A program made the position numbers and the translations under genes. A stretch of DNA of 64,000 nucleotides from Tyto alba (Eukaryota; Chordata; Aves; Strigiformes; Tytonidae): the NCBI RefSeq assembly GCF_018691265.1, contig NW_024881313.1, positions 41,677,897 through 41,741,896 of the forward strand, in the 5' to 3' direction. The notes beneath the pieces are model-generated. The model saw only the letters and a program-made list of their open reading frames with translations. It had not been told where the DNA came from and did no database searches. Position 1 is the first letter of the stretch, and each line of letters opens with the position of its first letter. Of the stretch, positions 1 to 10,500 are shown in pieces.

Positions 1-2730
1 GTCCCAGCTCTCAGAGCTCGTCTGCTTCCGCAGACCCGCACAGCACAGGGGACTCCAGCAGCTGCCTCCTTCCCACCAGGCAGGTGAACTGGAATCTTTG
101 ATTTGCACTAGATATGCGCACAGCACCGGCCAAACCCAGTGTAATCACGGACTGAACTGCCTAAAAAGAGACGCTTACAGGTGTGTGGGGCACATTTCAT
201 CAGTGGCTGTCTCTAAACACCAGTGGCTTCTGGTTTCCTGGTCTCATTTTCAGGAAAATTCTTCCATCAGTCGCCGTTTCAGCCGTGGTGGCTGAGGAGG
301 CAGCCAGAGCCCCTGTGCTGTCCAGATCTGGTGGGGTTTGAGCCCTTCCTTGGCCTGCAGCCCTCTGCCGCCAGAAGTTGTATCTGAGGCTGTTTTAATC
401 TATTTTTATTTTAGATGTCTTCTGTTCTTTCTGCAGGAATAATGCCAGGGGGATCATATCAATGTATGTAGTATATGGAAACCTTTGCCTCTTGACAGGC
501 TCATTAGGTAAAAATATCGTTGTTACTGTAGTGAAGACCAATGTCTTCTTGGAGTATAGCAATAGAGGTGGTGTACATATATTTCTTCTCAGTGCTGCTG
601 GAGGCCCCGGCTGAATTTTGTGCCTAGGTTCTGGCACTGCATTTAAAAAAAGGTTGTAGACAAACTGTAGAGAATTGAAGGGGATGCATTAAAAACACTA
701 ATAGCTTTAAAAATGCGGACCTCAGTGGGACAGTGCAGGAGATGTTTAGTTGAGGTGCACACTCTGTGTTTCTCGGTACGTTTGAGGTTGCAGGGAGGAA
801 TGCAGTCTTTTATTCTTCATGGCTGATGTGGGTATGGCAGAAGTAATCGGCTTTATATGCAGGCAAGGGGATTTGGAGAAGATGGTGGGAGGAGGAAGAA
901 TGGGAGCAGCGCGGATGGTGCAGTACTGCAGTGGGCTTAGGGAGGTCGTTAAGGATGGGTCAGACTCCCCTCGGGGTGATCCACACACGTCTGGTCCCGC
1001 CTCGGCAGAGGAGTGTGTGGTACATCATCTCTTCCAGCAGATAGTTCTGTGATTCAGTGATACCTTAAAGCCCAGAACTTGCCAGAATATTTTAAAAAGA
1101 TGAGATTCATGTAGAAGGTGAACCATCTGGCATTGTTACAGTAAAAGTTAAACCCGGGATTTTGGGAAGGCATGAATATAGATGGTCCCACTTCATTACA
1201 GGAACAAGTTCCGATCCCTGGGAGCGAGGAGAGGTGCAGAGCGTGGCTGGGGAGGGGCTTGCGAGGTTACTGGTCTGGTTCCCTGCCCAAAGGCTGGTTA
1301 CCTGTGTCTGAATTACTCCTGACAGACGTCTGTGTGATCGTTCTGACAGCTCCGGTGATGGAGACGCCACGGTCTCGGCAGCCGGCCTCGGCTGGTGTTT
1401 AGCTCTCTTTGGAAGACGTTCCCTCGTCATTGCTTTCTGCAGCGTTCCTCGCTCCTCGCTGCAGTGCGGCTGCTCCTGGGGACAGGACACCAGATGATGT
1501 GGATGAGGGTCGGATCCAGTCTGGCAGCTCGCGTGCTCCCGTGACCTTGGCACAGACGGCAGAGCTGTAGCTCTGGCGGGTTGTCAGCCGCCTTCTGCTC
1601 AGTTTCAGACACCGGTGGCCGTTGGCTTGGAGGGAGGGGAGCTGGGTGCGTCCTGGCTTCTGCCCAAGAGGCGCTGGCGTGGTGTGGGGAGAGGCATCTC
1701 TGAGATGGCCCTCGGTCTGGGTAGCGGCTCCCTGTGTTCAGCACCGTGTAGCAGGGAGGGTGTACTTCTGAATTAGAGATTTTACTGTCTGAAAGCTGCA
1801 AGGGAGGAGAAGGACCTCCAGCTGAGGGAGGAGGCTGCTGGGCGATAGTTGTGCTTCTGCAGCGTGGTGATGGTGGTCCGTGTTATTAACAGGGGTGGCG
1901 GTGGGAGGTGGATGGTGGAAGAGGGAGGACGGAGAAGGGAGAGGAAGGGGCTTGCTTTGCTGAGGTGTTGGCTGTGCCGTGGGGAGGGGAAAAGCTGAAG
2001 CCAGTGGTGCCTCATGGCCAGGTGGGATTTAGCTGCGTCCTACAGCTGCGGGCAGTGACCAGGGCTGGGTGCATCCACAGACAACTGCAGGGGACGTGGG
2101 GTGTTGCTCAAGAAAACTGTGAAGGCACACTATGAGGAATTGAGGAGAGGGCACTAAGTCCAAAAAGGTGGTGGGATTTCAGAAGAGTCGAGGCAATAGA
2201 GTCAAAGACTCCTGGATAAGGAGGAGGAAAAGGAGGTGCTGACGTTAAGATGTTCCCTGGAGAGGCCTTGAGAGGTAGGAGAAAACCTGGGCAGGTTTGG
2301 CAGACAGAGCTTTCAGAAAAGAAGAAATAATTTAAGGGGGAGTCAAGCATCCTTTTTTTTTTTTTCTTTCCCCCTCCTCAGAGGGAGCACAGATCATGCT
2401 TGCACTGAGGAGGAGGAAAGTCAGGAAGAGGGAAAAGGCATTAAGAGTGGAGGAGGAGGAGGGTCGAGGGGCAGTGCTGGAGGCAGGGACTGCAGTGCCA
2501 GAGGAGGGGGGGGCTCTGCAATGGGGGGGCTCTGGCAGGAACGGCCCGGCGGGAGGGAGGGCCGGAGGTTAAGTGCGGTGTGTTCGGCCAAGCCGGGGGG
2601 CTGGGGGGCTGGGGGCTGGGGGGCTGGGAGGGACCCCCGGGGCAGCTGCTGGTGGCGTTCACTGGGGAGACGCAGCTTTAGGAAGGGGGAGCAGGCGGCG
2701 AGAGGGGGGTGAGGCAGCGGCCGGGGGGGG
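1..2730. other. Upstream sequence with no recognisable gene
   Basis: No exon with conserved protein sequence was recognised on either strand; the open frames are short and unlike known proteins. The stretch 2200-2560 is rich in GA on the + strand, with a run of T at about 2351-2365. The alternative AGAP3 first exon expected for the longest isoform (which I recall ending in a conserved helical HVIAIE-like segment) is not here. It may lie further upstream, which would make this region intron. Confidence 0.6.
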
Positions 2731-2828
2731 GGGTGTGTGTGTTTGGGGGGGTATCGCTCGGTACGGGCCCCCCCCCCCCCCCGTGTGTGTGTGTGTTTGG
2801 GGGGTGTCTCTCGGTACGCCCCCCCTGG

Positions 2829-2867
<39 letters not shown>

Positions 2868-2899
2868 GGGGGTGTCTCTCGTTACGCCCCCCCCCCCCC

Positions 2900-2930
<31 letters not shown>

Positions 2931-2959
2931 GGGGGTGTCTCTCGGTACGCCCCCCCCCC

Positions 2960-2990
<31 letters not shown>

Positions 2991-3162
2991 GGGGGTGTCT
3001 CTCTGTACGGCCCCCCCCCGGGTGTGTGTGTGTGTGTTTGGGGGGTATCACTCGGTACGGCCCCCCCCGGGTGTGTGTGTGTGTTTGGGGGGTGTCTCTC
3101 AGTACAGCCCCCCCCCGTGTGTGTGTGTGTTTGGGGGGTATCGCTCGGTACGGCCCCCCCGG
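2731..3162. repeat. Compound GT / G-run / C-run minisatellite, 8 copies
   Basis: Eight head-to-tail units share one plan: (GT)n of variable length, TTTGGGGGG, a core of the type TGTCTCTCGGTACG or TATCGCTCGGTACG, then a run of about 7 to 15 C. Unit length varies from about 45 to 70 bp, mainly through the GT and C runs. It lies 0.5 to 1 kb upstream of the AGAP3 start and flanks the CpG island. The G-run and C-run within each unit can pair as a hairpin. Confidence 0.93.
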
Positions 3163-3244
3163 GGGGGGTGGGGGGGGTTCTCCCGCACGCGGGAGCAGCG
3201 CGCCCCCTGGCGGGCGCTGCCGGCCCCGCGCCGCGACGGGGGCA

Positions 3245-3367
3245 CCCGACACCGACACCGGCCCCGACACCGACACCGGCACCGGCCCCGACACAGACAC
3301 CGGCCCCGGCCCCGGCCCCGGCCCCGGCCCCGGCCCCGGCCCCGGCCCCGGCCCCGGCCCCGGCCCC
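3245..3367. repeat. Period-6 repeat ending in eleven perfect GGCCCC units
   Basis: From 3245 the sequence has a strict six-base period. First come mixed GACACC, GGCCCC, GGCACC and GACACA units, then from 3302 to 3367 exactly eleven GGCCCC copies. The reverse complement, GGGGCC, is the hexamer of the human C9orf72 repeat. It sits about 320 bp upstream of the AGAP3 start, in the CpG island and possibly the 5' UTR. Confidence 0.95.
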
Positions 3368-3666
3368 GGCGGGCAGCCGCAGCGCCCGGGCCGGCCTCTG
3401 GCCGCTGCCGAGCGCCGCGGGGGCGGGCTCGGGGCCGGGTGCGGGGCAGCGCCCGCCCGCCCGGGGCTCGGGGGCGGGCGGCGGCCCAGGGAGGGCGCGG
3501 CCCCAACCCCGGCCCCGCTCCCGGCCCCGTTCCGGGGCGGGCCCGGCCCCGCGCTGGCGGCGCGCCGGAGCGCGGCCCGGGCGTGCCGGCGCGGCGTGGG
3601 AGCCGGGCGGCGGGCGGCGAGCGGGGTCCCGCCGCGCCGCCTCGCCGGGGCCGGCGGCCCGGGGCC

Positions 3667-3687
3667 ATGGGGCAGCCCCGGCGCTGA
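3667..3687 (+). CDS. Upstream ORF MGQPRR directly before the AGAP3 start
   Basis: An ATG in near-perfect Kozak context (GGGGCCATGG) opens six codons, MGQPRR, and stops with TGA at 3685-3687, two bases before the main ATG at 3690. It is in another frame. If the transcript starts upstream of 3667, scanning ribosomes meet this ATG first, which would lower or regulate translation of the long N-terminal isoform. The transcription start is not known from sequence. Confidence 0.5.
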   Translation: MGQPRR

Positions 3688-3689
3688 CG

Positions 3690-4524
3690 ATGGCGGAGGG
3701 CTGGCGATGGAGCGAGGCGGGCCGGGGCCCCCCGCGGCCCGGCCCCCGCCGCGCCGTCAGCGTCTGCGAGTCCCTGGACCTGCAGGGCGTCCCCGCCGTC
3801 CAGGCCGCCCTGCGGGCCGCCCAGCAGCAGCGGCGGCGGCCCAAGAGCTTCTGCGCGGCGGGGAACGGGCTGGCGGCCGCGGGCCTGCTGCCCCCGCCGC
3901 CCCCCGCCCGCGCCCGCGGCAGCTTGCTGGACTTCTTCAGGCTGCGCTCGCCCCGCCAGCCGGGCCCGGGGGCCGAGGCCGGGGGCGCGGCGGCCCTGCT
4001 CGACGGGGCCGACGGGGCGCGGCGCCCGCGCCCCAGCAGCGTGACTTTCCTGCCCTCGGCCCGGCAGCCGCGCCCCGCCGAGAGCCCCGGCTTCCTCCGG
4101 GGGGGCTCCCTGTGGGGCAGCCGCCGCTGGAACCTCTTCGGGGGCAGCGGCCGGAGCAGCCCCGGCCCCAGGAAGAACTTCAGCTCCCTGCGCAAAAGCT
4201 TCAGCTTCCGCCTGCGCCGAGGCCACGAGCTGCGGCGCTCAGAGTCGGGGGGGCTCCTGCGCCCCGCGCGTCTCCGCACCAAGAGCGAGGGGGACGCCAG
4301 CTCCCTGCACACCTGCCCCAGCAAGCGGGACCTGCTCTACCCGGAGCTGGCCAGGGTCGGGGGCAGGCTGCACGCCGACCCCGGGCAGGCGGGGGGCCTC
4401 TGGAAACTCCTCACGAGCCGCTTCCGAAGGCGAGAGCGTGGCAGCACCGGCAGCGCGTGCCCCAAGGACACCCACGGCAGGGCCGAGCCCGTCCTGCTGG
4501 GCAGCGGCCCACTGCGAGCGCTGG
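3690..4524 (+). CDS. AGAP3: AGAP3 first coding exon in window (alternative N-terminus, 278 residues)
   Basis: This long GC-rich exon opens with ATG at 3690 (A at -3, G at +4, a good Kozak context) and ends at a strong donor, CTGG/GTAAGTGAG. It ends in phase 1, exactly what the next exon needs to make GAT (Asp). The start was chosen because MAEGWRW begins non-repetitive protein. The frame stays open upstream to 2709 through repeats, so an upstream start is not excluded by a stop codon. The 278 residues are mostly disordered. They include AVSVCESLDLQ (residues 22-32), a Pro run (68-72), SLLDFFRLRSP (78-88), a Ser/basic block KNFSSLRKSFSFRLRR (162-177), TKSEGD (197-202) and WKLLTSRFRRR near 238. 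The basic Ser blocks look like kinase or 14-3-3 sites and possible membrane-binding segments, which is inference. It replaces the N-terminal exon I recall for the longest AGAP3 isoform, which is not seen in this window. Confidence 0.87.
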
Positions 4525-7500
4525 GTAAGTGAGCGCGGGAGCGATGCTGCTCTGGCGAGAGCAGCCCCCCTGCACCCGCGGGGGCTGGGGGGACAGGCGA
4601 CCGTGGCCCGTGCCAGCCGCGGTCCTGGGCTGGGCACGGGCACCCACTTGCATCCCCATGCTCTGCGGGGTTTGCGCTCAGGAAAGCTCGGCTGCAGGGA
4701 GGAAGCATGAGGGTTGGGGGGGCCGTCTCACCCTCCAGCACCCGGTGGCCCGTCGTCGTCGTCGGTGCTGAAGGAGCGGCAGCGTGGCTAGCCGAGAGGA
4801 GATGCTGTGGGGGTCTGGGTTCCCTTGCTGGCCAGACACCTGGGAGCCAAGTGCGGGTCCCCCACGTCCTTGCCCCAGTGGCGTGCCACGAAGGGCAGGG
4901 AGAGCTGAGCCTCGCGCAGCAGCATCGGAGGAAGCAGAGGGAACTGAAACTCTGTGGAAGAGGGAGAGGGGTCCTGTTAGTGAGCTCCTGAGTGGGTGCT
5001 GAACTGTCTGGGAGGTGGCCGGGGTAGAGGTGCAGAGCGGCACACAGGGCTTGGGGGGCACAGAAACGTCCTTGTGCCTCCCTCCTGTAAGCAGCTCCCC
5101 GGTGCCAGGCTCTGGGCAACGCTCTGCCAGGGTCTCCCCTGGGGCTGGATGGAGGCCGTGCGTTCGGGAGCACGGCGGTGCTCGCCAGGCGTGGGGCAGG
5201 CCGTGGTGGGGGCATCCCAAGTGATGTGGCAGAGGTTCAGAGGGCAGGACTGGCTGCGGAGGGGTGACGGGACCCCCGTGGGGATTGAGCACACGATGGG
5301 GGCTGTCACCTGAAGCAGGCGTCGGGTGCTCGACTGTCTGATGTTTGGCCTCGCTGCTGTGGGCTGTTCCCCTGTGCCGGGGCTGCCCGGGTGTGCGGGG
5401 GCCAGGCAGCCTGTGCCTCTGTGCCCCATCCTGCTCCCCGGCTGCACAGCCTGCCCAGCCCTGCCGAAGGGAACGTGCGGGTGAGCCCTGCCGCCTGGCA
5501 GGGGCTGGGAGCTGGGATCAGCATCCACAGGCTTTTTAAGGCATTGAACGCTGGCCTGCACGCACGGAGCTGGGGGCTGGGCTGGGCCGGGACCTGCCGC
5601 TCGCTCTCGAGGAGGCCGGGCAGCCACTTTCTGGCACATGTGAGCCTCCTCGGGTTTCCATGGCTTTGCTCTGGAGCCTGGGCATTGTGGAAGCAGTTCC
5701 CCATCTTGGCTCGTGTGCCAGAGGGACGGATTGGGGCTGGTGGGCTCCCCGAGCAGTCCGCGTGCTCCCAAGGCAGTGGCTGCCCGGAGGAGCTGCGTGC
5801 CCGGGACGCTTTCCAGGAGGGCTGGGCTCCAGGCACCGGCGCAGGAGCGGCATCGCTGGCAGCCTGGGCTCCGCCGCTGCGCAGAGAGTTCAAGGGACTC
5901 GTCCCCGCTGGTCCCCCTGGTCCGCGAGGCTCGCTGTGCCTCCCCGGGAGTGGTCCTGGAGGCTCCGTGGGCTCCGGGTGGGCAGCCAAGGCTGCCTCTG
6001 CGCGCCCCAGGGTGAAGGGACGGGGTACGGCTGCTGCGCTCCCCTGCAGTGCGCTCCTCCCGGGGGTGCCCAGGGCTGGGTGCTGGGTGGCGGGAGGTTC
6101 CCAGGCGAGGGGAGGCTGCGCTCACGGCTGGGGAATGTGGGTGTATCCAGGCAGGGAGGGCTGGGCCCTGCCCGTGCAGTGGGGGGCCTGTTCCTGCTTG
6201 CCGGCGGCTTCCAGCGGGAGCTGCGCCAGCAGCAGCCGGCCCGGCGGCCGCATTCCCAGGGGAGCAGCTGAGGTTGAGCGCCTGTGTTGGTGTCCTCGCC
6301 CCTCACCTGGGTGCTCCGCTGGGACAGGCAGGGCCTCCCTGTGGGCCCATCTGGAGAGCCCTCCGAGGCTTCTCTGGGGAGCACCGCGCAGGGCTCGGAG
6401 CCCTCCCTGGCAGCCACCAGCCAGCCAAAGCAAGACCACTGCTTGTCGGGTTGGCTCGCATTTGCTACCGTGGCTCGTCCTGGAGGCACAGGCTCAGAGA
6501 TGACCTTTCCAGACTGCCTCTGAGACTGCGGCTCGTGCAGCAGAGCGAGCCCTGCTTGCTGGAGCTGCAAGGTTCACACTTTGGTTTGGTGTTCGCTTAG
6601 AACACCATTTTTGCCATTATCTATCTGCCTGGTATGCAGTTCAGGCCTCTGTCCAGTTACAGTATGTCCTCCTGGGGTCAACGAGATGTGAAGTCGCTGT
6701 TGCTTGTCCTGCCTTACATCCTGGCTCCCCATCGTCTCCCAGCGTGTTGGTCTGTGGGCTCTGGCTCGCTCCGGGCGGGAGCCGTGAGCCTCCGTACGAC
6801 ACTGTAGACTGGGGGTGCACAACCTTTGTGCTGCCCCAACATGGACTTTCTGAATGCGGCAGCTCAGATCTCTGCCCCGTTCCTGTTTCAGACTTGTAGG
6901 CCAATAGTGTTTCTAACACCCTCTCGACGTGGCAAAAGCTTTGATGCTGTATGCTAGTGCTGCCCACCTTAGCCCTAGGAAAGCTGCTGAGCAGTCCCAA
7001 CACGCCCTCCCAAGGGGGTGCAGCTGCAGTTGCGGTTATCAGCTCTTTGGAAAAGCTGGATATGTGAGTCGAGGCAGAGATCCAAGCCAACACTGCTACC
7101 CTGTTTCCAGTACCTGGAATATTTTGTTTATAGCAAGCTGAGATACCCATTCAGCGCTGCGCTCTGCTGTGTAGACATACCCAAGGGCCAAAAAGCTCGA
7201 CCCACCAGAGAGTCAGGAGGATGGTCTCGGTGCTGCTCCCCCAGCCCTGCTGAGACCTCCTTTGGTCTGCATGGGTAACGTTCGCTCCCTGCTGAGGGGG
7301 GGTTCAGCCGGGACCAAGCACAGGGAGTGAGGGTCAGGGGAATGCAGAGTTTGTTAGGTGGAAAACACTTAAAGATCTGGTCTGTGTAGCAGGGTGAAGG
7401 CAGACGGGGGGGTGATCTTCTGTTAATGCACCAAGGGAGGGCAGGAACCCTTGGAGCTGGAGGACAAAGTCAACACAGAGTCCGGCCAGCTTGGAACTGA

Positions 7501-10500
7501 TCACAAATAATCATGGTCAGCGGTTCAGAGGAACGTTTCTAGGTATTAAGGTATCGGCTGGTAGTTCTGAAGAAGATCTGTGATAGGCACAGGCTTGGAA
7601 AAACTGGACTGGGTTGGGATTGGAGTTTTCCCTGCGTATGGAGAGAGCAAGTGATAGGTACAGCATCTCCGACAGTGCAGGAAGTGTTTCTCACAACCAT
7701 ATTCCCCTCTCCAAGAAAGACGCCCTGTTTTAAAGTGCTTTAAGGTTTAAGGTTACTCCCTTTCCTCTCGTGTTTGGCCCCACAGAGAACTAACGTATAG
7801 GGCATGGGTGAGAGAAGACTGCTGGGAGGAGGGTGTTTTTACATTAATAAGGTGAAGTTTGCATGGTGAATTGAGTAGATAATGATATCTATTATCTCTT
7901 GTTGGTACCTGCCTCGGGTTAGCTGGGAGTGTTGGTGAGAAGCACAGATGTCACAATGGGTTTAGAGACCATGCCTTAAATACTGAATCCAGTCTGGTGT
8001 TCACGCTTCAGAAAAACTGAAGAAGTCTGGAGGGTATCAAGGAAGAGTTGTTGGGACAGCGATTTGAAAGGCCTCGTTCTCAAGACGAGATTGGAGGAGA
8101 TGTGTGCAGTGGGTGCAGAGCTGCTCTGATTGCAGTCTACAGGCATCCACAGAAGAGGGAACTTCAAAAAATAGTGCCTTTCACATCTTAACCTGCCTTT
8201 GCTTGTGGGGCTAAACAGCTAGAGCCGAGGTCAGACAGAGCTGGAACATGTTTTTACCATTGAGGTAGGTCCCCACAGAGCACTTGTGTTGAGGAAGTGG
8301 TGGGTTATCTGTCTCTCCACGTCACTGGCTCTGCTGGGTTGTCCCTTCCAGCAGACCCTGTTCAGCTGTCAGAGCATAGAGAATTTGGTACGGTTCTTTG
8401 GTCTGCATGTATTTGGACGTGGACTGGGAAGTGGTAGGTGCTGAGAGCCTGAAAACGCGTGGCTCTTCTGAGGTCTGTGCTCCGCACAGCATACATAGCG
8501 TGATGGCCCCAGCTGCTGCTGCGTGGGGTATAGCTGAGGAGCAAGGGTGGCAGTGCGTAATCACGCCCTTTTTTCCCAGAGCTATGCAAGATCCTCTCCT
8601 TTCACTGCTGAAAGCACTTAAAGATCTGGGGAGATAATCCTTTCTAAGATGACGTCCTACGCAGCGCATCCGCGTAGGCTAAGCTCTCTGACGAGAACGC
8701 TAGCCTTGCCCGTGTTGGTCCTTGACCTGGAGAAATCCCTTCCTACCAGCATTGCCACGGTTGAGCCTTTATCAAGCCTGGCTTGGAAAAGGTGGCTCTG
8801 CCCGGGCACGTCGCACTCTGCTGCCCTTTTATCTGCGTGTGCGGGCAGATGGGTGCTTTGGAACATGGTTTGTGTGGGCACTGCTGTGTTTGCTCAGCCT
8901 CTGACCTGGTTTCAAGGCTGAGTTTAGTGTCCGGGGTTTCAGTGTCCAAGTTAGTTCCACAGTGGCTTGGATAATGAGTTGGTTAATTATTAGTTGCTGT
9001 GCGAGGAGACCCGATGTGTCTGGCACTAGTGGTTCTGCAGCACAAGGTAGATGAACCTGCTACGCTTCATCCTATGAAGGGAGCAGCTTGGGTGAGGAGT
9101 CAGTTTTGGCCGGCCAGCCCCCTCCTGCTCCCAGCTTTGCCGCAGCAAGAGGATGCAAGCAGAGCCGTGGCTCACTTCCCGCTGAGCTGTCTGTAAAGGC
9201 AGAGGGGGCTGCTGTGTCCGGCCTCTGAGATGGAGGGTTCTGGTCTCGCCTCCTCAGTGTGCGATGCTGCCCGTCCCGCAGCTGTGGTCTGGTCTCTAGG
9301 TCACTGAAGGTGTCCAGGGTGACTGGCCAGGGGACATCACCTACCTAGGGTGCCTGCTTTATGGCCATATCTGCGTTTCTCCATGGTAGGGACTCTGTCC
9401 ACCATAACTTCCAAACGGGTTTCCACCTTCTGCAGTAGAGCTGCCTATGCCTGGAAATCTCCATGAGCAGAAGCTTCCAAGCAGCAACAAAATTGGCCTG
9501 AATCTCCCTCTTCCAGAACAGGCCAGACTGATTGCCTCTCTTGTGTGGTTGTGTCTCGGAGCCAAGGCCACTGTTTGGCTGTGCTGAGGCTCTTGGGGTG
9601 CGAGTGGTGCTGTGAGTCCACTGCTTCTGCTTTTGAGGTCAGATGCGCCTAGGGAAGGTATTCAGTCACAGCACTGGTAGTCTGGGCTCTTCTGTGTTAT
9701 TAAATAGCAAAGAGAAGAGGGAGCACGACTGACTGGGTGTGTTTTAATGTGAAATACCAAATGATACAGCTAGTCCAACAGTGAAGCTGATCACACAGAT
9801 CACTACTCCCCACTGCCTACGTGAACCCTAGTGAGAGGGAGACAACAGTTCATTCAGGTGTTACCCCAGCTGGAGACAATCTCTGCTAAATAAGCTCACG
9901 CCAGGGCTCTGGCACTGCGTGGAAGGCGCTAATGCTGCCCTGCCTGCCTGGATTTCGGTTATTGCGTTCGATCAGGTCAGGTCGCCGGTGGTTGCCTCGC
10001 GCTGCCACGTGGTCGCTGTTTCTCCCTGGGAGGAGACGGGGCTCTCCGGCCTCTTCCAGCGGGGACCAGCGCCCGAGCGGCTGGCGTCACCCCCCGCCTC
10101 CCGCTGCCGCAGCACTGCGGCTGGGGAACGGTGTCGCTGGAGGGGACACCCCCACCCCCAAACCAACCTCCTGCAGCCAGGGGCTTGGGCCTTCCTTACG
10201 CTGCTTTGGGTGTGTAACAGCTGCGCAGATACACAGAGTGTATAATATTATACTCACAGAACTTACACCGATGAAGCGCAGGAGGTTGCCGTATGCTGCG
10301 TTTCAGTAGCAGTGATCGACACCTGGGACTGGGCAAAGCTGACATCAGCAGGTCGTGTCAGCGTTTTTCGGCAGTCAGGTACTTGGCCTATGGCTCTTTT
10401 GGGTGGTTGAGAAACTGCTCTTGAGGTGTCTTTCTGACAGCTCCGTGGGTGTCACCGGCGCCCGCCCGCACACGGCGGGTGCGCTCGCGGCTGCGGGAAG

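Larger units (their letters stand above)
3170..4560 (+). promoter_or_regulatory. CpG island promoter of the AGAP3 transcript
   Basis: CpG density and GC content rise sharply from about 3170 and fall after the exon 1 donor. GC-box (Sp1-type GGGGCGGG) matches lie at about 3420-3428, 3471-3479 and 3533-3542. I see no TATA box at a suitable distance. This is the pattern of a dispersed housekeeping-type promoter. The 5' UTR probably starts somewhere between about 3380 and 3660 (inference). Confidence 0.75.

Noticed and set aside
819..1052. Short + strand frame MADVGMAEV... in the upstream region
   Set aside because: It is short, with no recognisable family and no splice or promoter support.
2573..4528. 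Alternative + frame of 651 codons and minus-strand frames of 375-480 codons over exon 1
   Set aside because: Extreme GC content removes stop codons in all frames. Only the frame starting at 3690 joins the following exon in the correct phase.
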